DNA from: Colwellia sp.
GTDB lineage: Bacteria > Pseudomonadota > Gammaproteobacteria > Enterobacterales > Alteromonadaceae
Direction of reading: 5' to 3'
DNA length: 64,000 nt
NCBI GenBank assembly: GCA_013215385.1
Contig: JABSOY010000014.1
Coordinates: 106,276 to 170,275 of the forward strand
The notes under the pieces are model-generated. The model searched no databases and was not told where the DNA came from. It saw only the letters and a program-made list of their open reading frames with translations. Within the stretch, counting starts at the first letter, position 1, and every line of letters begins with the position of its first letter. The position numbers and the translations under genes were made by a program. Positions 42,052-52,229 of this stretch are shown here, piece after piece.

Positions 42052-42480
42052 TTAGTCCTCTACCACTAAACCCATTGAACGAGCAGAACCCGCAATGGTA
42101 CGCACTGCAGCTTCCAGAGAACCAGCAGTTAAATCAGCTTCTTTTGTCTTAACAATTTCTTCAAGTTGAGCTGTAGTAACAGTTCCAACTTTTTCAGTGT
42201 TAGGACGACCAGAACCACTTTTGATGCCAGCTGCTTTCTTTAATAAGTAAGATGCAGGTGGAGTTTTAGTTTCGAACGTAAAAGAACGGTCACTGTATAC
42301 AGTAATTACTACTGGAACTGGAGCGCCTTTTTCTAAAGAATCTGTTTTTGCGTTAAACGCTTTACAAAATTCCATGATGTTCACACCGTGTTGACCTAAT
42401 GCAGGACCAACTGGCGGTGACGGGTTTGCTGCACCAGCAGCAACTTGTAGCTTGATTAAAGCTTGGACTTTCTTAGCCAT
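42052..42480 (-). CDS. rplK: 50S ribosomal protein L11
   Basis: 142 residues as in E. coli. The N-terminal domain has the conserved [19 protein letters not shown] loop that contacts EF-G and RelA signalling; the C-terminal domain binds the 23S GTPase centre. It is first in the rplKA unit and has its own promoter. Confidence 0.98.
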   Translation of the reverse strand: MAKKVQALIKLQVAAGAANPSPPVGPALGQHGVNIMEFCKAFNAKTDSLEKGAPVPVVITVYSDRSFTFETKTPPASYLLKKAAGIKSGSGRPNTEKVGTVTTAQLEEIVKTKEADLTAGSLEAAVRTIAGSARSMGLVVED

Positions 42481-42595
42481 TTTTCAATACCTTTAGTTTG
42501 GGTTCAAACGCTAAAAGTTTAGTTTTAGCTCCCCGATTTACGATTATGTCTATTTATCTTGAGTTAAAACACGGTTCAAAAAAAATAGGCAGCGG

Positions 42596-42625
42596 ATTAT
42601 ATATTAATTGACGCTAACATAACAA
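42596..42625 (-). promoter_or_regulatory. Promoter of rplKA
   Basis: On the minus strand: TTGTTA (42625-42620), an 18-bp spacer, TATAAT (42601-42596), then the GC-rich discriminator CCGCTGCC. It lies 116 bp before the rplK ATG, just downstream of the nusG terminator. Confidence 0.75.
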
Positions 42626-42666
42626 GCTATTTTTTAACCAATAGGAATTCAATTCTATAATATAAA

Positions 42667-42699
42667 AAAAAAGCTAAAGATTTCAATCTTTAGCTTTTT
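42667..42699 (-). terminator. Terminator of secE-nusG
   Basis: An 11-bp core stem (AAGCTAAAGAT / ATCTTTAGCTT), extended by A:T pairs, with the loop TTCA. It lies 39 bp after the nusG stop and a long U-run follows on the minus strand. Confidence 0.92.
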
Positions 42700-42737
42700 C
42701 AATTTATTCTTTAATGCGAAACAGCAGCTTTGATTCT

Positions 42738-43334
42738 TTAGCCTTTTTCGACTTGACCAAATTCCAAATCAACAGGGGTTGAGCGACCAAAAATAAGAAC
42801 AGATACTTTAATTCTGTTTTTCTCGTAATCAAGCTCTTCTACCACACCGTTAAAGTCAGCAAATGGACCGTCAATAACACGAACCACTTCACCTGGTTCA
42901 AATAATGTTTTAGGTCTAGGCTTATCTGTGTCTTGTACGCGTTGTAATATACGGTCAGCTTCAATTTTGGTAATAGGTGCTGGACGATCACTCGTACCAC
43001 CGATAAAACCAAGTACACGAGGAACACTTTTCACTAGATGCCATGCTTCAACATCCATTTCCATTTGAACTAGAACATAACCTGGGAAAAATTTTCGAGA
43101 GCTTTTACGCTTTTGACCGGCACGCATCTCTACAACTTCTTCTGTAGGAACAAGAATCTGTCCAAACTTTTCTTCTAGCCCTTGGATTTGGATGTGCTCT
43201 AATAATGTTTTCTGTACACGGCCTTCATAACCAGAGAAGGCTTGTACTACATACCAACGTAACTTCGGGTTAGTATTAACAACAGGCTCTTCGATTTGTC
43301 CGTCTTCGTCAGAAGATAAAATTTCTTCAGTCAT
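42738..43334 (-). CDS. nusG: Transcription antitermination factor NusG
   Basis: 198 residues, slightly longer than E. coli (181) because of an acidic N-terminal tail before [13 protein letters not shown]. The NGN domain binds RNAP beta'. The C-terminal KOW domain ([25 protein letters not shown]) contacts S10 or Rho. It starts 2 bp after secE with AGGTG as ribosome site. Confidence 0.97.
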   Translation of the reverse strand: MTEEILSSDEDGQIEEPVVNTNPKLRWYVVQAFSGYEGRVQKTLLEHIQIQGLEEKFGQILVPTEEVVEMRAGQKRKSSRKFFPGYVLVQMEMDVEAWHLVKSVPRVLGFIGGTSDRPAPITKIEADRILQRVQDTDKPRPKTLFEPGEVVRVIDGPFADFNGVVEELDYEKNRIKVSVLIFGRSTPVDLEFGQVEKG

Positions 43335-43336
43335 AA

Positions 43337-43717
43337 TTACACCTGTAAACCTGTAATAAAGCCAACTATCCAGAATAATGTCGAGTCAAGACCCCACAAT
43401 ACTAGAGACATAATAAAGGTAGCGAATAACACGATACCTGTGGTTTGTATCGCTTCTTGGCGAGTTGGCCAAACAACTTTACGTATTTCAGTACGAGATT
43501 CTTTTGCGAATGCAATCGCGTTATGGCCTTTCACTGTTTGCATAGCAATCGCACCAGCGATAACAACAGCAACTACGGCACCGACGGCACGAATCAACAC
43601 CGACTCATCACCGTAGAAATAATTAGCGAAAACGATACCAGCTAAAATAATGATAACTATCATCCATTTTAGTGAATCAAGAGAACCACTTGGTTGGGTT
43701 TCTGTACTTGCATTCAT
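43337..43717 (-). CDS. secE: Preprotein translocase subunit SecE
   Basis: 126 residues with three transmembrane helices (about 17-32, 38-60 and 95-118), the three-helix form of enterics (E. coli 127). The conserved amphipathic segment is [19 protein letters not shown]. It clamps the SecY channel. It is co-transcribed with tRNA-Trp upstream and nusG downstream. Confidence 0.97.
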   Translation of the reverse strand: MNASTETQPSGSLDSLKWMIVIIILAGIVFANYFYGDESVLIRAVGAVVAVVIAGAIAMQTVKGHNAIAFAKESRTEIRKVVWPTRQEAIQTTGIVLFATFIMSLVLWGLDSTLFWIVGFITGLQV

Positions 43718-43807
43718 AATATTGACCTGTAATTTTTTTGCCTAAGGCAATTGAACTTCATCACTGAAGTTTACTTCAAAGCATTTATCTAAATACTTTC
43801 TAAAATA

Positions 43808-43884
43808 TGGCAGGGGTAGAGAGACTCGAACTCCCAACCATCGGTTTTGGAGACCGCTGTTCTACCAATTGGAACTATACCCCT
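43808..43884 (-). tRNA. trpT: tRNA-Trp (anticodon CCA)
   Basis: On the minus strand the acceptor AGGGGTA pairs with TACCCCT before encoded CCA. The anticodon loop is CTCCAAA (CCA), and the T arm is GGGAGTTCGAGTCTCTC-like. The length is 77 nt, with one extra C in the D-loop (AGTTCCAATTGGTAGAA) compared with E. coli tRNA-Trp, to which the rest is close. It lies 90 bp upstream of secE and probably starts that transcript. Confidence 0.97.
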
Positions 43885-43976
43885 AATTTTACTATCCAAT
43901 ATAAGTGAATAGCTACATCTGTAAAGTTAATCTTATTTTTCTTGGGAATTAAGAGAGACTCTAGAAATGAGGCGCT

Positions 43977-44004
43977 ATTATACTAATGATAACAGTTTAC
44001 TCAA
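43977..44004 (-). promoter_or_regulatory. Promoter of tRNA-Trp-secE-nusG
   Basis: On the minus strand: TTGAGT (44004-43999), a 16-bp spacer, TATAAT (43982-43977), then the GC-rich discriminator AGCGCCTC. It lies about 93 bp upstream of the tRNA, so a processed 5' leader is expected. Confidence 0.78.
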
Positions 44005-44144
44005 GCGATATTTTCATTTGCCGATAATCCGCAATAGAAAGTCTAACAAATAATTATTTTTGATCACCACAGGTTATCACTGGCGAATATCATTCCATTC
44101 ACGCTATCATCACTCTATACAATATTTCAATGAGGCAGTAGAAA

Positions 44145-44549
44145 ATGAAAGCAAGCGTAAAATGGATTGGCGAAGAATTATTTATGGGAACCTCGGACAG
44201 TGGACATACCACAGTGTTAGATGCTAACGGTGGTGCTTTAGCCCCTAGCCCCCTTGAGAGTATACTTATATCTCTGGGTTGTTGTTCCTCTGTAGATGTC
44301 GTCAGTATTTTAAAGAAAACTCGTCAGAACGTAACTGGCTGTAGAGTCGATATATCAGCAAGCCGCGTAGATTCAGTACCAAAATTATTTTCTGATATAC
44401 ATTTGCATTTTGTAATTTCTGGGCAGGATGTGGCTGCCAAACATGTAGAACGGGCTGTGAGTCTTTCAGCTGATAAGTATTGTTCAGTAGCATTAATGTT
44501 AAACAAGTCAGTTAACATTACACATGACTATGAGGTAGTAGCAAGCTAA
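44145..44549 (+). CDS. OsmC-family protein (YhfA-like)
   Basis: 134 residues of the OsmC/Ohr fold. Residues about 24-55 (GGALAPSPLESILISLGCCSSVDVVSIL) carry the vicinal cysteine position and the long helix. A later SADKYCSVALML segment holds the second cysteine. Family members reduce organic hydroperoxides; YhfA-type members lack firm substrates. It lies beside prkB as yhfA does in E. coli, but converges with it here. Confidence 0.88.
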   Translation: MKASVKWIGEELFMGTSDSGHTTVLDANGGALAPSPLESILISLGCCSSVDVVSILKKTRQNVTGCRVDISASRVDSVPKLFSDIHLHFVISGQDVAAKHVERAVSLSADKYCSVALMLNKSVNITHDYEVVAS

Positions 44550-44612
44550 AATATTTTACCAATGCTGTAAAATATCTTTGTTGTGCGATTATTTATTTTA
44601 CGGCGCTGAGTT

Positions 44613-45512
44613 TTACAGATCACTCATCCAATCCAGTTGTTTATTAGCTTCATTTTTTTTATGCATCAAATTTTTTATTAATGGCGTTAATATGAGTTCC
44701 ATTGCTAAGCCCATTTTACCACCTGGCACAACCAAAGTGTTGATGCGAGACATAAAAGATCCATCGATCATCGATAGATAATAAGGAAAATCGACACTTG
44801 TTCCTTCACGAAACCTAATGACAACAAAACTCTCATCTAAAGTCGGGATAGCTTTAGCACTAAATGGATTAGAAGTATCAACGGTTGGAACACGTTGAAA
44901 GTTAATGTGAGTTCGTGAAAATTGTGGGGTAATAAAGGAGATGTAATCCTCCATGCTACGCACAATACTTGCGGTGACGGCTTCACGGCTATGACCACGT
45001 TGGTTTGTGTCACGAATTATTTTTTGAATCCATTCAAGGTTAACAATGGGGACCATACCAATTAATAAATCAGCATGTTTTGCTACATCATTTTTTTCTG
45101 TAACTACTCCGCCATGTAGGCCCTCATAAAACAGTAAATCTGTACCTTCACCCAGGTTCTCCCAAGGAGTAAAAGTCCCAGGCATTTGATTGTAAGGAAC
45201 CGCTTCATCGAAGGTATGAAGATACCTACGCATTTTACCTTTACCCGTTTCGGAGTAATCTTTAAAAAGTCTTTCCAGCGCGTCAAAATCGTTTGCCTCA
45301 TCACCAAAATAACTAATATTTCTTCGGTCTTCACGAGCTTTTCTTTTTTCAAGATCCATCTCTTGTCTTGAATATCGATGGAAACTATCTCCTTCAACAG
45401 CTGCAGAATTTATACCTAAAGAACGAAAAATATGCTCAAAAGATTCTGTCGTTGTAGAGGTTCCAGCTCCTGATGAACCCGTAACTGCGATAATAGGATT
45501 TCGTGATGACAT
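44613..45512 (-). CDS. prkB: Phosphoribulokinase-family protein PrkB
   Basis: 299 residues. The P-loop is GSSGAGTSTTTE near residue 12. FHRYSRQEMD follows, similar to the ribulose-5-phosphate-binding part of phosphoribulokinase. This matches the PrkB group of heterotrophic gammaproteobacteria (E. coli PrkB 289), whose substrate is unproven; no RuBisCO is visible here. The frame begins at a GTG (45518), but ATG at 45512 with GAGAG upstream is preferred. Confidence 0.92.
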   Translation of the reverse strand: MSSRNPIIAVTGSSGAGTSTTTESFEHIFRSLGINSAAVEGDSFHRYSRQEMDLEKRKAREDRRNISYFGDEANDFDALERLFKDYSETGKGKMRRYLHTFDEAVPYNQMPGTFTPWENLGEGTDLLFYEGLHGGVVTEKNDVAKHADLLIGMVPIVNLEWIQKIIRDTNQRGHSREAVTASIVRSMEDYISFITPQFSRTHINFQRVPTVDTSNPFSAKAIPTLDESFVVIRFREGTSVDFPYYLSMIDGSFMSRINTLVVPGGKMGLAMELILTPLIKNLMHKKNEANKQLDWMSDL

Positions 45513-45608
45513 TAGCACTCTCTTTTGATTCGGGTTAATTGTTATACGAGGAATTTAACCTTGGGTCAAGTTTTCATACTTATTGGAAAATTACAATTTG
45601 TACAAAAC

Positions 45609-45634
45609 AAAAACGGAGCCGAAGCTCCGTTTTT
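45609..45634 (-). terminator. Terminator of the alpha operon
   Basis: An 11-bp stem (AAAAACGGAGC / GCTCCGTTTTT) with, on the minus strand, a stable C(UUCG)G tetraloop. It lies 30 bp after the rplQ stop and a U-run follows. Confidence 0.94.
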
Positions 45635-45663
45635 AATTTTAAAGTAAATTTAGCTAAGCTAAA

Positions 45664-46068
45664 TTATGCTTCTACTGACTCTTCAACTTCTTCTACAGCA
45701 TCTTCAACTGCAGGTCGGTCTACTAATTCAATGTAAGCCATAGGTGCTTTATCACCAGTACGGAAACCGCATTTTAAAACGCGAGTATATCCACCTGGAC
45801 GTTCTTGGTAACGAGCACCAAGTTCGTTAAATAAAATACCTACTACTTCTTTATCTTGTGTACGAGCAAACGCTAAACGGCGATTTGCAACACTGTCGGT
45901 TTTAGCCAATGTAATTAATGGCTCTATTACCATACGTAGTTCTTTAGCTTTTGCTACGGTAGTTTTAATAATACCGTGCTTAACTAAAGAGCTTGCCATA
46001 TTGCGGAACATCGCTTTACGATGACTGCTATTACGGTTTAACTGGCGACCGCTTTGACGATGACGCAT
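45664..46068 (-). CDS. rplQ: 50S ribosomal protein L17
   Basis: 134 residues (E. coli 127), the extra being an acidic C-terminal tail. [20 protein letters not shown] is the conserved N-terminus. It is a structural large-subunit protein near the exit tunnel and the last gene of the alpha operon, 39 bp after rpoA. Confidence 0.97.
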   Translation of the reverse strand: MRHRQSGRQLNRNSSHRKAMFRNMASSLVKHGIIKTTVAKAKELRMVIEPLITLAKTDSVANRRLAFARTQDKEVVGILFNELGARYQERPGGYTRVLKCGFRTGDKAPMAYIELVDRPAVEDAVEEVEESVEA

Positions 46069-46107
46069 AAGTTAATCCTTATCTCAAATATTAAAATTGA
46101 TGACGAA

Positions 46108-47097
46108 TTAATCGTTATCAGCGATGCTTTCAGGCGGCCAATTTTCAAGGCGCATACCTAAAGATAAACCACGAGACGCTAAAACGTCTTTGATTTCTGT
46201 TAAAGACTTCTTACCTAAATTAGGTGTTTTAAGAAGTTCAACTTCTGCACGCTGTACTAAATCGCCAATATATTGAATTGCTTCTGCTTTTAAACAGTTA
46301 GCTGAACGAACTGTTAATTCAAGATCATCTACTGGACGAAGTAAAATAGGGTCAAATAAAGGTTTCTCTTCTTTTGGCTCTACTTCTTTAATATCACGCA
46401 ATTCTACAAACGCATCTAGCTGTTCAGCTAAAATTGTTGAAGCACGACGAATAGCTTCTTCAGGATCCAATGTGCCATTGGTTTCCATATCAAGTACAAG
46501 TTTGTCTAAATCAGTACGTTGTTCAACTCGGGCAGAGTCAACATCGTAGGCAATCCTTACAACTGGACTAAATGAAGCATCAACTAACAAACGTCCGATT
46601 GCACGATCTTCTTCCTCGGCATCACGTCTCACTGAAGCAGGAACATAACCACGTCCCATTTCAATTTTGATACGCATACTGATAGAACCGTCACCTGTTA
46701 AGTTACAGATCACATGGTCAGGATTTGCAATTTCTACATCTCCGTCATGTTGGATATCAGCTGCCGTTACAGGGCCTTCACCGGATTTAGTTAAAGTAAT
46801 AACGGCTTCGTTTTTACCTTCTAAATTTATTGCTAGTCCTTTAAGATTCAACAATATTTCGATGATGTCTTCTTGAACACCTTCTTTACTACTGTATTCA
46901 TGTAAAACACCGTCAATCTCTACTTCAGTTACAGCACAACCTGGCATTGAAGATAAAAGAATGCGGCGTAACGCATTACCTAAAGTGTGACCAAAACCAC
47001 GCTCTAATGGTTCTAAAGTTACCTTAGCTCGTGTAGGGCTAATAGTTTCAATACCAACCAATCGTGGTCTAAGGAATTCGGTTACAGAACCCTGCAT
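46108..47097 (-). CDS. rpoA: RNA polymerase subunit alpha
   Basis: 329 residues as in E. coli. The N-terminal dimerisation domain ([20 protein letters not shown]) and the C-terminal domain that binds UP elements and activators ([18 protein letters not shown]...[13 protein letters not shown]) are both intact. It is co-transcribed with rpsM, rpsK, rpsD and rplQ. Confidence 0.98.
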   Translation of the reverse strand: MQGSVTEFLRPRLVGIETISPTRAKVTLEPLERGFGHTLGNALRRILLSSMPGCAVTEVEIDGVLHEYSSKEGVQEDIIEILLNLKGLAINLEGKNEAVITLTKSGEGPVTAADIQHDGDVEIANPDHVICNLTGDGSISMRIKIEMGRGYVPASVRRDAEEEDRAIGRLLVDASFSPVVRIAYDVDSARVEQRTDLDKLVLDMETNGTLDPEEAIRRASTILAEQLDAFVELRDIKEVEPKEEKPLFDPILLRPVDDLELTVRSANCLKAEAIQYIGDLVQRAEVELLKTPNLGKKSLTEIKDVLASRGLSLGMRLENWPPESIADND

Positions 47098-47121
47098 ATG
47101 TGTCCTCTCTTAAGTGCTACT

Positions 47122-47742
47122 TTACTTAGAGTAAAGTTCAACAATTAACTGTTCATTAATTTCGGCAGATAGGTCAGAACGATCAGGAACACGTTTGAAA
47201 ACGCCTTCAAGTTTCTTGTTATCTACTTCAACCCAGACTGGTTTCTCACGTTGTTCAGCTAATTCTAAAGCAGCGATAATACGCGCTTGAGTTTTAGATT
47301 TTTCACGAACAGAAACTGCATCTTCAGCTTTAACATTGAAAGATGGAATATTAACAACTACGCCGTTAACTACGATAGCTTTGTGGCTAACTAGTTGACG
47401 AGCTTCAGCACGAGTGCTTGCATAGCCCATACGGTAAACTACGTTGTCAAGACGCTTTTCTAAAAGTTGTAACAAGTTTTCACCTGTATTACCTTTTAAA
47501 CGAGCAGCTTCTTTATAGTAGTTACGGAATTGCTTTTCGAGTACGCCATATATACGACGAACTTTTTGTTTTTCACGAAGTTGAACACCGTAATCAGACA
47601 AACGACCGCGACGTGCGCCGTGTTGACCTGGTATTGTTTCGATTTTACATTTAGTGTCAATTGCTCTAACACCGCTTTTAAGAAACAAATCTGTTCCTTC
47701 GCGACGACAAAGCTTTAACTTAGGACCTAAATATCTAGCCAT
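47122..47742 (-). CDS. rpsD: 30S ribosomal protein S4
   Basis: 206 residues as in E. coli. The S4 RNA-binding domain (about 95-155, [25 protein letters not shown]) is clear. It is a primary 16S-binding protein and, in enterics, the translational repressor of the alpha operon through the pseudoknot before rpsM, which is conserved here. Confidence 0.98.
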   Translation of the reverse strand: MARYLGPKLKLCRREGTDLFLKSGVRAIDTKCKIETIPGQHGARRGRLSDYGVQLREKQKVRRIYGVLEKQFRNYYKEAARLKGNTGENLLQLLEKRLDNVVYRMGYASTRAEARQLVSHKAIVVNGVVVNIPSFNVKAEDAVSVREKSKTQARIIAALELAEQREKPVWVEVDNKKLEGVFKRVPDRSDLSAEINEQLIVELYSK

Positions 47743-47773
47743 TTTCTTTCTCCAACTATCCTAAAAAGTGCGA

Positions 47774-48163
47774 TTAAACGCGACGTTTCTTAGGAGGACG
47801 ACAACCATTATGAGGAATAGGTGTAACGTCAGTAATGTTGGTGATTTTAAAACCAGCAGCATTTAAAGCACGGATTGCAGACTCACGTCCTGGTCCTGGG
47901 CCTTTAACGAACACTTCAATATTCTTCAAACCAAACTCTTTTGCAGCGGCGCCAGCGCGGTCTGCAGCTACCTGAGCAGCAAATGGGGTAGATTTACGTG
48001 AACCACGGAAACCTGAACCACCTGCAGTTGCCCAAGATAAAGCATTACCTTGACGATCTGTAAGAGTTACGATTGTGTTGTTGAAAGAGGCGTGGATATG
48101 AGCCATGCCATCAGCAACTTGTTTTTTTACGCGTTTACGCGTACGTACAGGTGTTTTAGCCAT
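47774..48163 (-). CDS. rpsK: 30S ribosomal protein S11
   Basis: 129 residues as in E. coli. [17 protein letters not shown] and the C-terminal [10 protein letters not shown] tail are conserved. It sits on the 30S platform with S7 and S18. It starts 13 bp after rpsM. Confidence 0.98.
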   Translation of the reverse strand: MAKTPVRTRKRVKKQVADGMAHIHASFNNTIVTLTDRQGNALSWATAGGSGFRGSRKSTPFAAQVAADRAGAAAKEFGLKNIEVFVKGPGPGRESAIRALNAAGFKITNITDVTPIPHNGCRPPKKRRV

Positions 48164-48176
48164 TATTTAGTTCCTC

Positions 48177-48533
48177 TTACTTCTTAATTGGCTTACGAGG
48201 ACCTTTACGGGTACGCGCATTAGTTTTAGTGCGTTGACCACGTAGAGGAAGACTGCGACGATGGCGAATGCCACGATAACAACCTAAATCCATAAGACGT
48301 TTAATATTCATTGAAACTTCACGGCGTAAATCACCTTCTACGGTAAATTTATCCACTTCAGCACGTAGCAAATCTATATTTGCTTCGTCCAATTCACTGA
48401 TCTTCGTTGATTCAGCGATACCTGCAGCTACACAAATTGCTTTTGCGCGAGTTGCTCCGATACCGTAAATCGCAGTAATGGCGATTACTGCATGCTTGCG
48501 ATCAGGGATGTTAATGCCAGCGATACGGGCCAC
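48177..48533 (-). CDS. rpsM: 30S ribosomal protein S13
   Basis: 118 residues from a GTG at 48533, the same length and the same GTG start as E. coli rpsM. AGGAG lies 9 nt upstream of the GTG; the in-frame ATG 9 nt further upstream abuts AGGAG and cannot be used well. [17 protein letters not shown] and the C-terminal ARTRKGPRK tail are conserved. The start codon is embedded in the S4-responsive pseudoknot. Confidence 0.95.
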   Translation of the reverse strand: MARIAGINIPDRKHAVIAITAIYGIGATRAKAICVAAGIAESTKISELDEANIDLLRAEVDKFTVEGDLRREVSMNIKRLMDLGCYRGIRHRRSLPLRGQRTKTNARTRKGPRKPIKK

Positions 48534-48600
48534 TAAACACATCTCCTATTTTTGATTAAAATTATCAGGTTGGAAAGCCCGTTAGGATACCCAACCCGTC
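48520..48600 (-). promoter_or_regulatory. Alpha-operon leader pseudoknot (S4 target)
   Basis: On the minus strand, GGGTATCC, then AACGGGCTTT and, further on, AGGAG and GTGGCCCGTAT reproduce the order seen in the E. coli alpha operon ribosome-binding site, where S4 binding to a nested pseudoknot blocks initiation. GGGC in the leader can pair with GCCC just after the GTG, as in the known structure. Confidence 0.8.
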
Positions 48601-48623
48601 TTCTTTTTGCAAATCGAAGCGGC

Positions 48624-48629
48624 ATTATA
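48624..48629 (-). promoter_or_regulatory. -10 box of a probable alpha-operon promoter
   Basis: TATAAT on the minus strand, about 90 bp before the rpsM GTG, is followed by GCCGC. No good -35 is seen at 17 bp, so the promoter may be weak or UP-element dependent; read-through from spc is also likely. Confidence 0.5.
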
Positions 48630-48673
48630 CATAATATTTCGCATAATGCTACTTCTAAAAGATTTTGGTAATA

Positions 48674-48691
48674 TTTTAGGCGAACCTAAAA
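48674..48691 (-). other. Small UUCG hairpin after rpmJ
   Basis: A 7-bp stem (TTTTAGG / CCTAAAA) with the loop TTCG on the minus strand, directly after the rpmJ stop. There is no U-run, so it is probably a stability or processing element at the spc-alpha boundary. Confidence 0.5.
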
Positions 48692-48692
48692 A

Positions 48693-48806
48693 TTAACCTT
48701 GTCTTTGTTTGTGCTTTGGTTCAACACAAAGAATGCGTACAACACCCTTACGTTTTACCACTTTACAGTTACGACAAATCTTTTTTACGGATGCACGTAC
48801 TTTCAT
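48693..48806 (-). CDS. rpmJ: 50S ribosomal protein L36
   Basis: 37 residues, read directly from the minus strand as [13 protein letters not shown]... to ...KHKQRQG (E. coli 38). It keeps the zinc-binding C-x2-C...C...H pattern (C11, C14, C27, H32), so this is the zinc-containing form. It lies 33 bp after secY and is the last gene of the spc operon. Confidence 0.96.
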   Translation of the reverse strand: MKVRASVKKICRNCKVVKRKGVVRILCVEPKHKQRQG

Positions 48807-48839
48807 TTTATACTCCGTTTACCTATTAGGTTTTGGCTA

Positions 48840-50174
48840 TTAACCATTACCTTTAAGATTAGCTTTCTTAAGTACATTGTCATATTGATGAGACATCATA
48901 TGAGTTTGTACTTGTGCCATAAAGTCCATAATTACAACCACAACAATTAAGAGTGATGTTCCGCCAAAATAGAAATTGACGTCCCAAGCGATAATTAGGA
49001 ACTGAGGTACCAAACAGATAAAAGTAATATACATCGCACCTGCAAGGGTTAAGCGTGTCATTACTTTATCTATATATTTAGACGTTTGTTCTCCAGGACG
49101 TATCCCAGGAATAAACGCACCTGATTTTTTCAAATTATCTGCTGTTTCACGCGGGTTGAAAACAAGAGCCGTGTAAAAGAAACAGAAAAATATAATTGCT
49201 GCTGCAAGTAACATAACGTACAACGGCTGACCTGGAGAAATAGCAATAGATACTTCTTGTAAAAAGTCAGCAACCATACCTTCACCTTGTCCGAACCAGC
49301 TCGCAAGCGTGCCAGGAAACAAGATAATACTTGAGGCAAAAATTGGTGGAATAACACCTGCCATGTTCACTTTTAAAGGTAAATGTGTGCTTTGTGCAGC
49401 AAATACCTTGCGGCCTTGCTGACGCTTCGCATAATTAACAACAATACGTCGTTGACCACGCTCTACAAATACCACAAAAAATGTCGTAGCAAATACGATT
49501 ACGCCAAGTAACAATAATACTAATGGGTGTAATTCACCTTGGCGCGTCGACTCAGCTATTTGACCAATTGCTGATGGCATACCAGCAACTATACCTGCAA
49601 AAATCAAGATAGAAATACCGTTACCAATACCACGTTCAGTAATTTGCTCACCTAACCACATTAAAAACATGGTACCAGTGACCAAACTTACTACAGCAGC
49701 AAAGTAGAAACCAAAACCTGCATCCATTACTAGACCTGGCATCATTCCTGGTAAACTTCTTGCAATTGCAATTGATTGTACTGTCGCTAGAACTAACGTG
49801 CCGTAGCGGGTGTATTGACTGATTTTACGTCGTCCAGCTTCACCTTCTTTTTTAAGCTCTGCCATTGTGGGATGAACCACAGTAAGCAATTGCATAATAA
49901 TTGAAGCTGAAATGTACGGCATAATTCCTAGTGCCAATACAGAGGCTCGCTCAAGTGCACCACCAGAGAACATGTTGAACATCTCTACTATGGTGCCCTT
50001 TTGTTGATCAAACAACTGAGCTAATACAGCGGCGTCAATACCAGGGATTGGAACAAATGAGCCTAAACGAAACACTATTAATGCGCCGAGAACAAACCAT
50101 AATCTTTGCTTGAGCTCAGACAATCCGCCTGCGCCTTTACTACCTTTTGAGGTAGCCATTCCTGGTGTAGCCAT
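48840..50174 (-). CDS. secY: Preprotein translocase subunit SecY
   Basis: 444 residues (E. coli 443) with ten transmembrane helices. Plug and pore region [10 protein letters not shown] and the SecA-contact loops ([38 protein letters not shown]) are conserved. It forms the protein-conducting channel with SecE, encoded at 43337. It is preceded by rplO with a 6-bp gap. Confidence 0.98.
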   Translation of the reverse strand: MATPGMATSKGSKGAGGLSELKQRLWFVLGALIVFRLGSFVPIPGIDAAVLAQLFDQQKGTIVEMFNMFSGGALERASVLALGIMPYISASIIMQLLTVVHPTMAELKKEGEAGRRKISQYTRYGTLVLATVQSIAIARSLPGMMPGLVMDAGFGFYFAAVVSLVTGTMFLMWLGEQITERGIGNGISILIFAGIVAGMPSAIGQIAESTRQGELHPLVLLLLGVIVFATTFFVVFVERGQRRIVVNYAKRQQGRKVFAAQSTHLPLKVNMAGVIPPIFASSIILFPGTLASWFGQGEGMVADFLQEVSIAISPGQPLYVMLLAAAIIFFCFFYTALVFNPRETADNLKKSGAFIPGIRPGEQTSKYIDKVMTRLTLAGAMYITFICLVPQFLIIAWDVNFYFGGTSLLIVVVVIMDFMAQVQTHMMSHQYDNVLKKANLKGNG

Positions 50175-50180
50175 GCTGTA

Positions 50181-50615
50181 CTATTCCTCGATTTTTCCGC
50201 CAGCAGCTTCAATAGCTGCACGTGCGCCTTTAGTAACACCTAAACCACGAACCGTAATTGGACGGTTAATTTCACCAGACAACATAATTTTTGCTGTTTT
50301 GATGTTACGTGTAATTAGGTTTGCATCTTTAAGTACAAAGATATCGACAACATCACCTGTGATGTTGTTTAGTTCATGTAAACGTACTTCAGCGCGAACT
50401 AAAGATTTACGTGACGTGAAACCAAACTTAGGTAAACGCTGTTTCAATGGCATTTGACCACCTTCGAAACCAGGACGTACACTACCGCCAGAACGAGACT
50501 TCTGACCTTTGTGACCACGACCACCTGTTTTACCGATGCCAGAACCAATACCACGCCCACAGCGTTTCTTAGCTTTCTTTGCACCAGGTGCAGGAGATAA
50601 AGTATTTAAATGCAT
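50181..50615 (-). CDS. rplO: 50S ribosomal protein L15
   Basis: 144 residues as in E. coli. The N-terminal extended glycine-rich arm ([20 protein letters not shown]) threads into 23S rRNA. It is a late assembly protein. It starts 2 bp after rpmD. Confidence 0.98.
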   Translation of the reverse strand: MHLNTLSPAPGAKKAKKRCGRGIGSGIGKTGGRGHKGQKSRSGGSVRPGFEGGQMPLKQRLPKFGFTSRKSLVRAEVRLHELNNITGDVVDIFVLKDANLITRNIKTAKIMLSGEINRPITVRGLGVTKGARAAIEAAGGKIEE

Positions 50616-50617
50616 AA

Positions 50618-50797
50618 TTAATCCTCCACCTTAATCATATAAGATACTGAGTTAATCATTCCGCGTACAGATGGAGTATCTTCTAACTCTACTGTATGAC
50701 GAATACGACGTAATCCAAGACCTTTTAATGTAGCTCTATGCTTCGGTAAACGACCGATAGAACTTTTCATTTGAGTTATTTTAACTGTTTTAGACAT
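50618..50797 (-). CDS. rpmD: 50S ribosomal protein L30
   Basis: 59 residues from the ATG at 50797, as in E. coli; a TTG two codons upstream is not needed. [15 protein letters not shown] and [11 protein letters not shown] are conserved. It lies 6 bp after rpsE. Confidence 0.97.
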   Translation of the reverse strand: MSKTVKITQMKSSIGRLPKHRATLKGLGLRRIRHTVELEDTPSVRGMINSVSYMIKVED

Positions 50798-50803
50798 GCT
50801 CAA

Positions 50804-51313
50804 TTACCCCAAAATATCTGCAACGGTTTTGCCACGCTTAGCTGCAACACCTGCCGGCGATTTCATATTCGCAAGAGCTGAAACAGTAGCACGAACTACG
50901 TTGATCGGGTTAGTAGAACCGTATGCTTTTGACAATACGTTCTGAACACCTGCTACTTCTAGTACTGCACGCATCGCGCCACCGGCGATGATACCTGTAC
51001 CTTCAGAAGCTGGTTTCATGAAAACCTTAGAACCAGAGTGCTTGCCAGTAATGACATGCTGAAGAGTAGTACCCTTCAAATCAACGGTTACTATGTTACG
51101 ACGTGCTTTTTCCATTGCTTTCTGGATTGCAGCAGGCACTTCACGTGCTTTACCGTAACCGAAACCAACGCGACCAGCACCATCACCAACTACTGTAAGA
51201 GCAGTGAAACTGAATATGCGACCACCTTTAACCACTTTTGATACGCGGTTAACGGCAATTAGCTTTTCAGCCATATCACTTTGTTGTGAGTTTTCTTGAT
51301 TATAATTAGCCAT
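50804..51313 (-). CDS. rpsE: 30S ribosomal protein S5
   Basis: 169 residues from the ATG at 51313 (E. coli 167); an in-frame TTG two codons upstream is less likely. [19 protein letters not shown] (the spectinomycin-loop region) and [15 protein letters not shown] are conserved. It helps maintain decoding accuracy with S4 and S12. It starts 9 bp after rplR. Confidence 0.97.
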   Translation of the reverse strand: MANYNQENSQQSDMAEKLIAVNRVSKVVKGGRIFSFTALTVVGDGAGRVGFGYGKAREVPAAIQKAMEKARRNIVTVDLKGTTLQHVITGKHSGSKVFMKPASEGTGIIAGGAMRAVLEVAGVQNVLSKAYGSTNPINVVRATVSALANMKSPAGVAAKRGKTVADILG

Positions 51314-51322
51314 TATCAACCC

Positions 51323-51676
51323 CTAAAACTGCAAACCAGCTTCACGAGCTGCTTCTGCTAACGCTTTTACGCGACCATGGTAACGAAAGCCAGAACGATC
51401 AAAAGCAATGCTTGTGATGCCTTTAGCTACTGCACGTTCAGCAATTGCTGTACCTACAAGTGTAGCTGCTGCTACGTTACCTGTTTTTTCTAACTGAGCA
51501 CTGATTTCTTTGTCTAAAGTTGACGCAGACGCGATAACTTCAGAACCCGTTGGAGCGATCAACTGAGCGTAAATATGACGAGGAGTACGAAATACAACTA
51601 AACGATTCGCACCCAACTCGCTAATTTTTGCACGAGAGCGTTTAGCTCTGCGCAAACGAGATGTTTTCTTATCCAT
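51323..51676 (-). CDS. rplR: 50S ribosomal protein L18
   Basis: 117 residues as in E. coli. It has a basic N-terminus ([14 protein letters not shown]), [14 protein letters not shown], and the C-terminal [24 protein letters not shown]. It binds 5S rRNA with L5 and L25 for central protuberance assembly. It lies 9 bp after rplF. Confidence 0.98.
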   Translation of the reverse strand: MDKKTSRLRRAKRSRAKISELGANRLVVFRTPRHIYAQLIAPTGSEVIASASTLDKEISAQLEKTGNVAAATLVGTAIAERAVAKGITSIAFDRSGFRYHGRVKALAEAAREAGLQF

Positions 51677-51685
51677 AGTATTACC

Positions 51686-52219
51686 CTACTTCTTCTTAGC
51701 TTCTTTACGGCGGACAACTTCGTCACTATAACGGATCCCTTTACCTTTATAAGGCTCAGGTTTACGGTATGAACGAATGTCTGCAGCAACTTGACCAACC
51801 AACTGTTTATCAGCACCTTTCAGAATGATTTCAGTTTGACTAGGAGTCTCAACGGTTATCCCATCAGGGATAGCGTGGTTAACTGGGTGTGATAAACCTA
51901 AAGATAAGTTCAACGACTTACCTGCAGACTTAGCACGGTAACCAACACCGTTTAATAATAACGTTTTTACATAACCTTTACTTACGCCTTCAACCATATT
52001 ATTGATTAAAGAACGTGTAGTACCGGCTTGAGCCCAAGCGCCTTTAACATCAGCAACGATATTAGTGATGATGTTGTTTTCTTCTTGAGAAACAACAACG
52101 GCACTGTGGATCGTGCGAGATAATTCGCCCATTGGACCTTTAACTTTAATGTCTTGACCTGATAACGTAACAGTAACGCCAGCAGGAACAACGACATGTG
52201 CTTTTGCAACACGAGACAT
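51686..52219 (-). CDS. rplF: 50S ribosomal protein L6
   Basis: 177 residues as in E. coli. It has two L6 repeats and the C-terminal segment [16 protein letters not shown] that contacts 23S rRNA near the factor-binding site. It follows rpsH by 10 bp. Confidence 0.98.
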   Translation of the reverse strand: MSRVAKAHVVVPAGVTVTLSGQDIKVKGPMGELSRTIHSAVVVSQEENNIITNIVADVKGAWAQAGTTRSLINNMVEGVSKGYVKTLLLNGVGYRAKSAGKSLNLSLGLSHPVNHAIPDGITVETPSQTEIILKGADKQLVGQVAADIRSYRKPEPYKGKGIRYSDEVVRRKEAKKK

Positions 52220-52229
52220 ATATTTCCCC

